Assembly (NCBI GenBank): GCA_045637205.1
Contig: JAZTYY010000058.1
Span: forward strand, 1-36,549
Length of the DNA stretch: 36,549 nt
Source: RGIG4608 sp045637205
GTDB lineage: Bacteria > Bacillota > Clostridia > Oscillospirales > CAG-272
Direction: 5' to 3'
Shown: in pieces, positions 16,164-24,486 of the stretch
Layout: each line of letters starts with the position of its first letter
How positions within the stretch are numbered: the stretch's first letter is position 1
The notes under the pieces: model-generated
What the model saw: the letters and a program-made list of their open reading frames with translations, nothing else
Databases searched by the model: none
Told to the model about the DNA's origin: nothing
Made by a program: the position numbers and the translations under genes

Positions 16164-16949
16164 ATGTTTTACTACGAATTGCACTCACACACAACAGCGG
16201 CAAGCCTTTGCTCAATAGTTGACCCTGAAGCGTACGTCAAATTTTATCTTAATATGGGATATTCGGGAATGGTAGTTACCGACCACTTTTATCACGGAAA
16301 TACGTCGGTTAACAGACGTCTTCCTTGGGATATGTTTATAGACGAATATTGCGAAGGATATTATAGAGCTAAAAGAGAGGGAGACAAATATGGCTTCACG
16401 GTCTTTTTTGGCTTTGAACAAAAATTCTATGACGGAAATGATGAATATATAGTTTTGGGTATCTCTCCTGAATGGTTGAAGAATCATCCCGAGATTAGAG
16501 ATATGCAAAGAATTGAATTTTTTAAGATTATTAGAGAGGTAGGTGGCTTTGTTATTCAAGCGCACCCATTCCGTGAGCGCCATTATATTTCCGATATACG
16601 CTTGTCCCTTAATTACGTTGATGCAGTTGAGGTGTTCAATTTGGGTGATACCGATGAGCAGTCGCGCAGGTCATATGAGTATGCAAAAAATCTCGGCTTG
16701 CCAATGACCAGTGGTACTGATATTCATTCAATACACGATAGAGAGGTAGTCGGTGGAGTTGGCTTTGAAAAAAAGATAAGCACCATCGAAGAGCTTATTG
16801 AAGAAATCAAATTTGGAAGAGCAGCACTTGCTCCAAGTGAGCATTTTGAAAGAATTAAGCAATGTCCCTTAAATAGTGATATTAAGCTTAAGGTTTATGC
16901 ACTTGGTGAGAATGGATTAGCTCTTACAGATAATTATTTTGCAAAATAA
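16164..16949 (+). CDS. PHP-domain metal-dependent phosphoesterase
   Basis: A cytoplasmic 261-residue protein with the Polymerase and Histidinol Phosphatase fold. Metal-ligand motifs appear in order: LHSHT (His7, His9), VTDHF (Asp40, His41), FFGFEQ, QAHPFRE and TSGTDIHS. They predict a tri-metal site hydrolysing a phosphate ester. The substrate is not evident; relatives act on nucleoside 3',5'-bisphosphates, histidinol phosphate or short nucleic acids. ACGGAGA precedes ATG 16164. It is a single-gene unit with a strong promoter and a terminator, divergent from the exporter gene. Confidence 0.85.
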   Translation: MFYYELHSHTTAASLCSIVDPEAYVKFYLNMGYSGMVVTDHFYHGNTSVNRRLPWDMFIDEYCEGYYRAKREGDKYGFTVFFGFEQKFYDGNDEYIVLGISPEWLKNHPEIRDMQRIEFFKIIREVGGFVIQAHPFRERHYISDIRLSLNYVDAVEVFNLGDTDEQSRRSYEYAKNLGLPMTSGTDIHSIHDREVVGGVGFEKKISTIEELIEEIKFGRAALAPSEHFERIKQCPLNSDIKLKVYALGENGLALTDNYFAK

Positions 16950-16957
16950 AGCATATT

Positions 16958-16990
16958 AAAACACCCTTGTTCATAAAGGGTGTTTTGTGA
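16958..16990 (+). terminator. Intrinsic terminator after PHP gene
   Basis: AAAACACCCTT (16958-16968) pairs with AAGGGTGTTTT (16976-16986) around a 7-base loop. The T-run forms the 3' arm and continues as GTGATTTTA. Confidence 0.8.
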
Positions 16991-17069
16991 TTTTATACAA
17001 AAAAGCAGGGAATAATGCTCATTTATAAGTCTTAAATATAGTCATAATGTAGTATTTTTGAAAAAGGTG

Positions 17070-17098
17070 TTGCTATTTGCATTATTATGATATATAAT
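17070..17098 (+). promoter_or_regulatory. Sigma-A promoter of the pectate lyase gene
   Basis: TTGCTA (17070-17075) and TATAAT (17093-17098) are separated by 17 bases, about 55 bases before the start codon. Confidence 0.65.
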
Positions 17099-17153
17099 AA
17101 AGTTAAATATGTTCATAAAAAATAGATGTAACATTCTCAAGAAAGGAAAAGAT

Positions 17154-19457
17154 ATGAAAAAATTACTTTCACTTATTCTTGTGTTGGCTATGCTTTGTGC
17201 TATGGTGGTATCTTGTGTAGACCAAAAGCCCGAAGAAAATACAGGCGACACAACAACTACAACAACTACAACAACTACAGGATCATCCGGTCCTCAAACT
17301 CCTCCTACATGTAACGAGCACGTGGACGGTGACGAAGACTACGTTTGTGACAACTGCGGTGTGACTCTTGAGAAACCATCAGTATCCCCCGAATGCACTG
17401 AGCATACGGACGCTAATGCGGACTATGTTTGTGATAACTGTGGAACGGATATTAATAACCCCGACAATCCCTTTAATCCTCCTGTTACTCCCAACGTGCC
17501 CGTAACAGGCAGTATCGAGGTTACTCTTACAGGATATTCATTTGAATCCATTTACTGTGAATGGAAGCCCCTTGATGGAGCTGACAGCTACAACGTATAT
17601 TGTGACGGCCAAAAGGTTGATACTGAACTTATAAGAAATTACGGCTCATACATTAGATGTGACGTTATTGGACTTAAGGCTGGTGAATACACCATTGATA
17701 TTATTCCCGTTGATAACGGTGAAGAGGTAACAAGCGCGAAGACAAGCTTTAAGAGAGAAACTATTGCTCATCTTAGAGAGGGCTTTGCTTTCGTTAACGG
17801 TACATCAAGTGGTGCTTATAACGATGACGGTACACTTAAATCCAATGCAAGAGTGCTCTACGTTACTAACACTAACAAGGACACAATTACAATGAACGTA
17901 ACTATTAGTAAGTATGGTCCTGAGCCCATCACGGGTATTCAAAACATTCTTACAGCACTTAAGAAGGGCTATGAAAAAGACCCCGTTTGTATTAGATTCA
18001 TAGGCAATATTACCGACCCTGCAACTCTTGATAAGGGTGACCTTCTTGTTGACTGTGGTGAAGGCAAATTCACAGGCGGTATTACTCTTGAGGGTATTGG
18101 TAACGATGCAACCTTCAATGGCTTCGGTTTAAGACTTAAGGGCGCTTCTAATATTGAAATTAGAAACCTTGCCTTTATGAACTGCGATTCTAACGAGGGC
18201 GATAACGTTGGCTTACAGCAGGATAACGATCACATTTGGGTTCACAACTGTGATTTCTTCTATGGTGATGCAGGCTCCGATGCTGACCAGGCTAAGGGTG
18301 ACGGCGCACTTGATACAAAGAAATCAACTTACGTTACACATTCATTCAACCGTTTCTGGGATTGCGGTAAGGTAAATCTCCAGGGCAACGGTGGTGATAC
18401 TTCAAGATTTATTACTTACCACCATAACTACTACGATCACTGTGATTCACGTATGCCTCGTGTTCGTGAGGCAGATACACTTCACGTTTATAATAACTTC
18501 TATGACGGCATATCAAAATATGCTATCGGTGCAACTGAGGGCTCATCCATCTTTGCTGAAAACAATTACTTCCTTAACACTAAATATGCTATGCTCATCT
18601 CAATGCAGGGCTCTGATATAGCAGGGGATAATGAGGGAACTTTTTCAGGTGAAGACGGTGGTATTATTAAGGCATTTGGTAACGTTTTTGCAGGCACAGG
18701 AAACTCAGTAGTTACTTATCAGCAAAACAGTACACAGTTTGACTGCTACCTTGCTTCATCAAGAGATGAAAAGGTTCCTTCAAGCGTAGTTGCAACAAAG
18801 GGTGGACATAGCTACAGTAACTTTGATACTGATAGCTCCATTATGTATAGCTATAGCGTTCAAACCGCTGAGCAGGCAATGGAAACTGTTAAACAGTTTG
18901 CAGGTCGAGTTCAAGGTGGTGACTTCGATTGGGAATTCACCGATGCTGACAATGCTTCTTATGACGTAAATCAGGCTCTTAAGGCAGCTCTTAAGGCTTA
19001 TAAGGGCACACTTGTATCCACCAACGTTGGAAATGCTGCAACAGGTGGAAACGGTGATAGTGATGGCGGAGATAACGGTGGTGACAACGGTGGCACAGAT
19101 ACACCCGTGGTAACTCCAACTCCCGAAGGAGCAATCGTTCACAACTTCACAACTGATGGCAAGAATTCATCATTCTTTACAATCAACGGCAACCTTTCAA
19201 CAAGCAAGGGTACAGTAACTTATAACGGCCTTACACTTACACAGTGCTTGAAGATAGAATCCTCTACTTCAATTACTTTCACACTTACTGAGGCAAAGAC
19301 ACTTACACTTGTATTCGTTGAATCCACAACAAATATTAAGGTTAATGGTGAAAAGATAACAAGTGACAGTAATATCATTACTGTTGAGCTTGGTGTGGGT
19401 ACTCACACAATTTCAAAAGCTGATACAAAGAATTTGTTCTATATCGTTCTTGAATAA
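17154..19457 (+). CDS. Secreted pectate lyase lipoprotein (family 1 type)
   Basis: Cleaves polygalacturonate by beta-elimination at the cell surface (inferred). The 767-residue protein has a lipoprotein signal ending MVVSC (Cys21), a ten-threonine linker, and two tandem repeats of the form CxEHxDxxxDYVCDNCG (about 53-69 and 81-97). A beta-sandwich Fn3-like domain follows (about 118-200), then a parallel beta-helix pectate lyase domain. The latter shows DHIWVHNCDF, DGALDTKKSTYVTHSFNRF, YHHNYYDHCDSRMPRVRE (RxPxxR with the expected catalytic Arg, 433-438) and LHVYNNFY. A Gly/Asp linker near 645-665 leads to a C-terminal beta-rich module, perhaps carbohydrate binding. The start at 17154 follows GAAAGGAAAA; an in-frame ATG at 17109 lacks a ribosome site and would spoil the signal peptide. 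Confidence 0.88.
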   Translation: MKKLLSLILVLAMLCAMVVSCVDQKPEENTGDTTTTTTTTTTGSSGPQTPPTCNEHVDGDEDYVCDNCGVTLEKPSVSPECTEHTDANADYVCDNCGTDINNPDNPFNPPVTPNVPVTGSIEVTLTGYSFESIYCEWKPLDGADSYNVYCDGQKVDTELIRNYGSYIRCDVIGLKAGEYTIDIIPVDNGEEVTSAKTSFKRETIAHLREGFAFVNGTSSGAYNDDGTLKSNARVLYVTNTNKDTITMNVTISKYGPEPITGIQNILTALKKGYEKDPVCIRFIGNITDPATLDKGDLLVDCGEGKFTGGITLEGIGNDATFNGFGLRLKGASNIEIRNLAFMNCDSNEGDNVGLQQDNDHIWVHNCDFFYGDAGSDADQAKGDGALDTKKSTYVTHSFNRFWDCGKVNLQGNGGDTSRFITYHHNYYDHCDSRMPRVREADTLHVYNNFYDGISKYAIGATEGSSIFAENNYFLNTKYAMLISMQGSDIAGDNEGTFSGEDGGIIKAFGNVFAGTGNSVVTYQQNSTQFDCYLASSRDEKVPSSVVATKGGHSYSNFDTDSSIMYSYSVQTAEQAMETVKQFAGRVQGGDFDWEFTDADNASYDVNQALKAALKAYKGTLVSTNVGNAATGGNGDSDGGDNGGDNGGTDTPVVTPTPEGAIVHNFTTDGKNSSFFTINGNLSTSKGTVTYNGLTLTQCLKIESSTSITFTLTEAKTLTLVFVESTTNIKVNGEKITSDSNIITVELGVGTHTISKADTKNLFYIVLE
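17250..17279 (+). repeat. In-frame ACAACAACT tandem repeat encoding poly-Thr
   Basis: Three perfect 9-bp units plus one ACA codon encode ten threonines after the lipobox of the pectate lyase. Slippage by whole units would change linker length without a frameshift. Confidence 0.8.
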
Positions 19458-19466
19458 TAAAAAATT

Positions 19467-19497
19467 AAAGAGGAACTCAGTTGAGTTCCTCTTTTTT
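19467..19497. terminator. Bidirectional terminator between pectate lyase and hydrolase
   Basis: AAAGAGGAACTCA (19467-19479) pairs with TGAGTTCCTCTTT (19482-19494), followed by T residues. The A-run before it gives a T-run on the minus strand for the convergent gene. Confidence 0.85.
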
Positions 19498-20452
19498 ATT
19501 TCTTTAAAAATCCGACTTCGTTTTCAAATTCTCTTAAAGATTCAACGTATTTTTCTTGATTGAATGGGAATCCAAGTCCATGTCCTGCGCCCTCAATGGT
19601 AACTAACTTTTTGGGGACATTTGTTGCGTTAAAGCAATCAACACTCATTGAATAGGGAACGAAATCATCATTATCACCGTGAATAAAAACGATTGGAGTT
19701 TTGGATTTTGCCACTGCCTCAACGGGTGTGACCTCTTCAAGATCAAATCCACCGTATGTGCTTGCACCAAGCTTAATAAGTGGGTAGATAATTTTAACGG
19801 GGAGCTTCATTTCCTTAACAACCTTGCAAATGATATCCTTTTGTGAGGAGTATCCACAGTCAGCCATAACGCACACAACGTTTTGGGGGAGATTTTCACC
19901 CGAAGCCATCATAACCGTTGCAGCGCCCATTGAGATGCCACCGATAATCAAGGGACGCTCTTTGCCGAAGGTTTGTGTTGCAAATTCAATCCAAGAAAGG
20001 CAGTCACGGCGCTCATTTACACCGAAGGTTGAAATTTTACCTTCACTCATTCCTGCGCCTCGTTGGTCTATAAGAATCGCGCTTCTTCCAAGGGCAAAGC
20101 AACGTTCAACGCCACCTGAAAGGTCGCGCTCGGCATTACCACTGTAGCCGTGGAAAATAAGCTCAAGTGGAGAATCTGGGGAGTATTCGTAATAGTAGCC
20201 CCTAAGTGTAAGACCGTCAAAGGATTTGGTTTCCATTAGCTTTCTATCCATTGAACGAATATTGTCAGTCCATATCTTCATTTGAGGATAGAAGGGCTCA
20301 TAAATTTCTCCGGGAGGGAAGTCGTATTCACCATCCTTTAAAATTTTTCTTTTAGGAGTTTTAAATACCATTGAAAAGCATACGTAGGATGCTATGGCAA
20401 TCAAAGCCAGAATCAAAAACAGTATGCCAAAAATCAGAACAAAAATAAACAT
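19496..20452 (-). CDS. Membrane-anchored alpha/beta hydrolase
   Basis: The 318-residue protein has an N-terminal membrane segment (about 3-26) and then a serine hydrolase domain. Visible are HGYSGNAERD (oxyanion region), DQRGAGMSEG, the nucleophile elbow GISMGAA (GxSxG), HGDNDDFVP with the acid residue, and GAGHGLGF with the catalytic His. This is the layout of acyl-aminoacyl/BAAT-like and bem46-type hydrolases; substrate is unknown. CTCC on the plus strand at 20461-20464 gives a GGAG ribosome site eight bases before ATG. It converges on the pectate lyase gene and has its own promoter, so a shared role is not implied. Confidence 0.85.
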   Translation of the reverse strand: MFIFVLIFGILFLILALIAIASYVCFSMVFKTPKRKILKDGEYDFPPGEIYEPFYPQMKIWTDNIRSMDRKLMETKSFDGLTLRGYYYEYSPDSPLELIFHGYSGNAERDLSGGVERCFALGRSAILIDQRGAGMSEGKISTFGVNERRDCLSWIEFATQTFGKERPLIIGGISMGAATVMMASGENLPQNVVCVMADCGYSSQKDIICKVVKEMKLPVKIIYPLIKLGASTYGGFDLEEVTPVEAVAKSKTPIVFIHGDNDDFVPYSMSVDCFNATNVPKKLVTIEGAGHGLGFPFNQEKYVESLREFENEVGFLKK

Positions 20453-20491
20453 ATCGTGCTCTCCATAGCAAAATTAATCATATTAGAAAAT

Positions 20492-20520
20492 ATTTTAACA
20501 CAAAAAAAGTGAAATAACAA
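20492..20520 (-). promoter_or_regulatory. Sigma-A promoter for the hydrolase gene
   Basis: On the minus strand TTGTTA (20515-20520) and TAAAAT (20492-20497) with a 17-base spacer and a TG before the -10. It shares the TTTGTGTTAAAAT block with the exporter promoter at 16045-16073. Confidence 0.6.
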
Positions 20521-20540
20521 GAGAAAAAAACTCTTTTTTA

Positions 20541-20554
20541 TCAACATTTGTTGA
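20541..20554. promoter_or_regulatory. Small inverted repeat between divergent promoters
   Basis: TCAACA-TT-TGTTGA is a perfect 14-bp palindromic site between the hydrolase and ABC exporter promoters. It may be an operator, but short AT-rich palindromes also arise by chance. Confidence 0.3.
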
Positions 20555-20621
20555 AGTTTACCCCGTTTTTATGAACAAACAATTAATTTTTAAAAAATCA
20601 TACTCTTTTTTTGCTTTTTTA

Positions 20622-20650
20622 TTGCAATAATAATATATTTATGTTATAAT
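20622..20650 (+). promoter_or_regulatory. Sigma-A promoter of the ABC exporter operon
   Basis: TTGCAA (20622-20627) and a perfect TATAAT (20645-20650) with a 17-base spacer, 36 bases before the first gene. Confidence 0.7.
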
Positions 20651-20685
20651 AAAATTTAGATTTTTTTGATAAAGGAGGGAATGCC

Positions 20686-22458
20686 ATGGTATTTGGAAAA
20701 CACGTCAATAGGTACTACAAAAAGCACTTTTTTGCGTTGCTTCTCGGTGTTGTTGCGCTTATTGCCGTTGACTATTTTCAGCTCAAAATACCCGAGTTTT
20801 ACAATTACGTTGTAACGGGACTTGAATTTGGTGTAATTGAAATAGGTAACGAAACTTTTGTTTTTGACCTTGATTTTTTGCTTGATAAAATTTGCGCACC
20901 AATGATAGTTACTATTCTCGTAATGGCAGTTGGTAGATTTTTGTGGAGAGTTTGCATGTTTGGAACAGCAATCAAGGTTGAAACTGACCTTAGAGAGAGA
21001 ATGTTCGATCATTGCAAGGATCTTTCACAGCAGTATTATCAGGTTAATAAGGTTGGTAATATGATGTCGCTCTTTACGAACGACCTCTCAACGATAAATG
21101 AATGTTTCGGTGACGGCACGTTGATGCTTGTTGACGCGGTAGCAATGACAGGTCTTGCTATATACAAGATGTCAAAGCTTGACCCCATGCTTACGTTGCT
21201 TGCCTTTCTTCCAATGCTTCTTCTTTTTGCGGTTGGTTCATTCGTTGGCAAGTTTATGACAAAGAAGTGGGAAGAGCGCCAGGAGAAATATTCTGAGCTT
21301 TCTGATTTCACACAAGAGAACTTTTCAGGTATTGCCGTTATTAAGGCATTCGTTAAGGAATTTAAAGAGCTTTGGGCATTTAAAAAGCTCAATAAGGAGA
21401 ATGAAAACGTTAATATCGAATTTACCAAGATATCAACTCTTCTTCATATCTCAGTTACGTTCTTCGTTCAGTCAGTAATTTGTATTATTCTTGGTTACGG
21501 TGGATACCTTGTTTATAAGGGTGACTTGAACGTAGGTCAGCTTTTGGAATTTAACGGTTATTTCACGTCAATTATTTGGCCTGTAATGGCAATGTCAATG
21601 CTTATTGATATGTCCAGCCGTGGTAAAGCATCTCTTAAGAGAATTTCAGAGCTTCTTGATGCTAAATCCGATGTGGTTGATGCTCAAAACGTTGAAAACG
21701 TTGAATTTATTAAGGGTGATATTGAATTTAAAAATCTTAATTTCACATATCCCGATGGTGATTATAACGTTCTTGAAAACATCAATTTCAAGATTAATGC
21801 AGGTGAAAACGTTGGTATTATCGGAAAAACCGGCTCAGGTAAAACAACACTTGTTGACCTTATCTTGAGAGTATATAACGTTCCTGATAATAGCTTATTC
21901 ATTGACGGAAAAGATGTAAACACAATTCCGATTAAAACACTTCGTGATTTTTGTGCTTACGTTCCACAGGATAACTTCCTTTTCAGTGATACTATTGAAA
22001 ATAATATAGCATTCTCGCGCGATGCTTCAACCTCTGAGGAGGTTGTTAGAGCTGCAAAGCTTTCTGACGTGCATGAGAATATTTCCGAATTTCCCTCACA
22101 GTATGCTACAATCCTTGGTGAACGTGGTGTTACTGTTTCAGGTGGACAAAAGCAAAGAATTTCTATTGCCCGCGCTTTGATGAAGGAAGCATCAATCCTT
22201 ATTCTTGACGACTCCGTAAGCGCAGTTGATACAAAGACTGAAAAGGTTATTATAGACAACCTTCGTGAAAACAGACGCGGAAGAACAACAATTCTTATTG
22301 CGCACCGTATTTCAACAGTTGAAAAAATGGACAAGATTATCTTCGTTGATGATGGTAAAATCGTAGCGGTTGGTACTCATAACGAGCTTATTGCAAATTG
22401 TGAGGACTATAGAGTTATGGTTGAGCTTCAGAAGCTTGAAGAAGAAAAGGGGGCTTAA
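20686..22458 (+). CDS. ABC exporter subunit A (degenerate ATPase site)
   Basis: One half of a predicted heterodimeric type IV ABC exporter. The 590-residue protein has six membrane segments (about 15-310) fused to one ATPase domain: Walker A GKTGSGKT (380-387), Q-loop Gln428, signature VSGGQ (484-488), Walker B ILILDD and switch His540. The residue after the Walker B Asp is Asp509 instead of the catalytic Glu, as in the TM287-type half of TM287/288, BmrCD and LmrCD. AGGAGGG lies seven bases before ATG. The next gene starts 4 bases after the stop and encodes the partner. Substrate is unknown; drug, lipid or peptide export are all possible. Confidence 0.9.
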   Translation: MVFGKHVNRYYKKHFFALLLGVVALIAVDYFQLKIPEFYNYVVTGLEFGVIEIGNETFVFDLDFLLDKICAPMIVTILVMAVGRFLWRVCMFGTAIKVETDLRERMFDHCKDLSQQYYQVNKVGNMMSLFTNDLSTINECFGDGTLMLVDAVAMTGLAIYKMSKLDPMLTLLAFLPMLLLFAVGSFVGKFMTKKWEERQEKYSELSDFTQENFSGIAVIKAFVKEFKELWAFKKLNKENENVNIEFTKISTLLHISVTFFVQSVICIILGYGGYLVYKGDLNVGQLLEFNGYFTSIIWPVMAMSMLIDMSSRGKASLKRISELLDAKSDVVDAQNVENVEFIKGDIEFKNLNFTYPDGDYNVLENINFKINAGENVGIIGKTGSGKTTLVDLILRVYNVPDNSLFIDGKDVNTIPIKTLRDFCAYVPQDNFLFSDTIENNIAFSRDASTSEEVVRAAKLSDVHENISEFPSQYATILGERGVTVSGGQKQRISIARALMKEASILILDDSVSAVDTKTEKVIIDNLRENRRGRTTILIAHRISTVEKMDKIIFVDDGKIVAVGTHNELIANCEDYRVMVELQKLEEEKGA

Positions 22459-22462
22459 AGAT

Positions 22463-24388
22463 ATGGATAAATTTTTAGCTCTTTTATCAGGTGCTGGCAC
22501 CGGCTTGTACGAATATTTTCCGCTTTTGTTTGTTGGTGGCGTTGTTGGATTGTTCAGCGTAGTGTTCACAATTGCTTATTTAACAATAAAAAACAAAAAA
22601 GAAGAAATCGGCTTTGATAGAAACATGAAGGATATGGAAATTATGAAGCGCTTGCTTCGTTATGCTAAGCCCCATATCGGCGGATTTATCATCGTTGCTT
22701 TCTTGATGATTTTCTCAATTGCATATAGTGTGGTATCTCCTCTTTTGATGGGTTATATCATTGACTTCCTTTATGAGGATTTCGAAATGAGTGAGCTCCT
22801 TATAAAGATTGGTGTATATGCAGTTATTCTTATCACATCTCTTGTTTTCCAATATATTCAGGCAATACTTTTGCAAAAGATTGGTCAAAAGATTCTTTCT
22901 GCACTTCGTGAGGACGTTTTCACTCATATCGAAAGCCTTTCTCACGCGCAGCTCAATCATATGCCCGTTGGTAAGCTTGTTACTCGTGTAACTAACGATA
23001 CCAATGCGATTTCGATGATGTTTACTCAAATTTTGACAAACCTCATCAAAAACATTTTCTTGGTAGTTGCAATTATTGTTGCAATGTTTATAGTTAACTA
23101 TACGCTCACACTTATTGTGCTTTGCTTTGTTCCGTTTATATTCTTCTTTACACTCATCTTCCGTAAATTCTCAAGAAGAGCATTTAGAAGAGTTAAGGAT
23201 GGCACAACCGATATTAATACATTCCTTTCTGAAAATCTTTCCGGTATTAAGATTATTCAAATCTTCAACCAAGAGGAGAAAAAGAAGAGAGAATTTATAT
23301 CAAAGAACAATAAGCTCGGCAAGGCGATGAGGGAACAGATTTTCGTATTCAGTGTATTCCGTCCCATCATCTATATGCTCTACATTTCAAGTGTGCTTTG
23401 CCTCTTCTATTTCGTAGCTAAGGGACGTATCCAGGGCTTCGAGTTGGGTGGCGTTGTAATTACAGTTGACGTGCTTGTTGCATTCTATATGTATATCAAC
23501 ACATTCTTCGACCCCATTCAAAACCTTGCGGACCAGTTTAATAGACTTCAATCAGCATTTGCTTCGGCTGAAAAGATATTTACAATTATGGATATGAAGC
23601 CCGAGGTTGTTGATAGTGAGGGCGCTATTGAGCTTGATCACGTTGAAGGCAATATTGAATTTAAAAACGTTTGGTTTGCTTATGAGGGTGAAGAATGGAT
23701 ACTTAAGGACGTTTCCTTTAAGATTAAAGCAAAGGATACCGTTGCATTTGTTGGTTCAACGGGCTCTGGTAAGACAACAATTCTTTCACTTATTTGCCGT
23801 AACTACGATATTCAAAAGGGACAAATTCTTATTGACGGAATCGATATAAAGGATATTAAGATTTCTTCCTTGCGCCGTCACTTTGGACAGATGCTTCAGG
23901 ACGTATTCCTTTTCTCGGGAACAATTCGTTCCAACATTGTTCTTCGTGAGGATAGCTTTACTGATGAAGAAATCATGGCAGCTTGCAAATACGTTAATGC
24001 CGACCACTTTATTGATAGACTTAAGGATGGCCTTGATGAAGAGGTTAGGGAGAGGGGGAACAACTTCTCAGCAGGACAGCGTCAGCTTCTTTCATTCGCA
24101 AGAACTATTATTCATAAGCCAAGTGTAATGATTCTTGACGAAGCTACCGCTAATATTGATACTGAAACTGAGATTCTTATTCAAGATTCACTTGAAAAGA
24201 TGATGAATATCGGTACAATGCTTATCGTTGCACATCGTTTGTCAACGATTCAGCACGCAGATAATATTATTGTTCTTTCACACGGTGAAATTATAGAGCA
24301 GGGTAATCACTTCGAGCTTCTTGCAAAGCGTGGAAGATACTATGACCTCTATATGCTTCAATATCAAAAGGAACAGCTTTCAAAATAA
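22463..24388 (+). CDS. ABC exporter subunit B (catalytic ATPase site)
   Basis: The partner half-transporter, 641 residues. It has an extra N-terminal hydrophobic segment (about 20-42) and a charged stretch before the six-segment ABC membrane domain. The ATPase domain shows Walker A GSTGSGKT (431-438), Gln479, signature FSAGQ (535-539), Walker B VMILDE with catalytic Glu560, and His591. The altered signature (FSAGQ for LSGGQ) pairs with the Asp-substituted Walker B of subunit A to form the degenerate site of a heterodimer. The start at 22463 follows AAAAGGGGG; an in-frame start at 22370 would overlap subunit A by 89 bases. The operon ends in a strong terminator. Confidence 0.9.
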   Translation: MDKFLALLSGAGTGLYEYFPLLFVGGVVGLFSVVFTIAYLTIKNKKEEIGFDRNMKDMEIMKRLLRYAKPHIGGFIIVAFLMIFSIAYSVVSPLLMGYIIDFLYEDFEMSELLIKIGVYAVILITSLVFQYIQAILLQKIGQKILSALREDVFTHIESLSHAQLNHMPVGKLVTRVTNDTNAISMMFTQILTNLIKNIFLVVAIIVAMFIVNYTLTLIVLCFVPFIFFFTLIFRKFSRRAFRRVKDGTTDINTFLSENLSGIKIIQIFNQEEKKKREFISKNNKLGKAMREQIFVFSVFRPIIYMLYISSVLCLFYFVAKGRIQGFELGGVVITVDVLVAFYMYINTFFDPIQNLADQFNRLQSAFASAEKIFTIMDMKPEVVDSEGAIELDHVEGNIEFKNVWFAYEGEEWILKDVSFKIKAKDTVAFVGSTGSGKTTILSLICRNYDIQKGQILIDGIDIKDIKISSLRRHFGQMLQDVFLFSGTIRSNIVLREDSFTDEEIMAACKYVNADHFIDRLKDGLDEEVRERGNNFSAGQRQLLSFARTIIHKPSVMILDEATANIDTETEILIQDSLEKMMNIGTMLIVAHRLSTIQHADNIIVLSHGEIIEQGNHFELLAKRGRYYDLYMLQYQKEQLSK

Positions 24389-24394
24389 AAATTT

Positions 24395-24428
24395 AGGCGA
24401 TAATCTTTCGGATTGTCGCCTTTTTTTG
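24395..24428 (+). terminator. Intrinsic terminator after ABC operon
   Basis: AGGCGATAATC (24395-24405) pairs with GATTGTCGCCT (24411-24421) through eleven pairs with one T-G wobble, followed by seven T residues. Confidence 0.9.
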
Positions 24429-24429
24429 C

Positions 24430-24458
24430 TTGACTTTGAGTGGAAATAGGTATATAAT
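24430..24458 (+). promoter_or_regulatory. Sigma-A promoter of the branching enzyme gene
   Basis: TTGACT (24430-24435) and a perfect TATAAT (24453-24458) with a 17-base spacer. It begins right after the preceding terminator. Confidence 0.8.
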
Positions 24459-24486
24459 AAGATTATAAATATCCTCGGAGGTAATT

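Noticed and set aside
20519..20537. AAGAG-A7-CTCTT hairpin with T-run as a terminator
   Set aside because: It lies between two divergent genes, so neither transcript ends there; it overlaps the minus-strand -35 region and is likely chance in AT-rich sequence.
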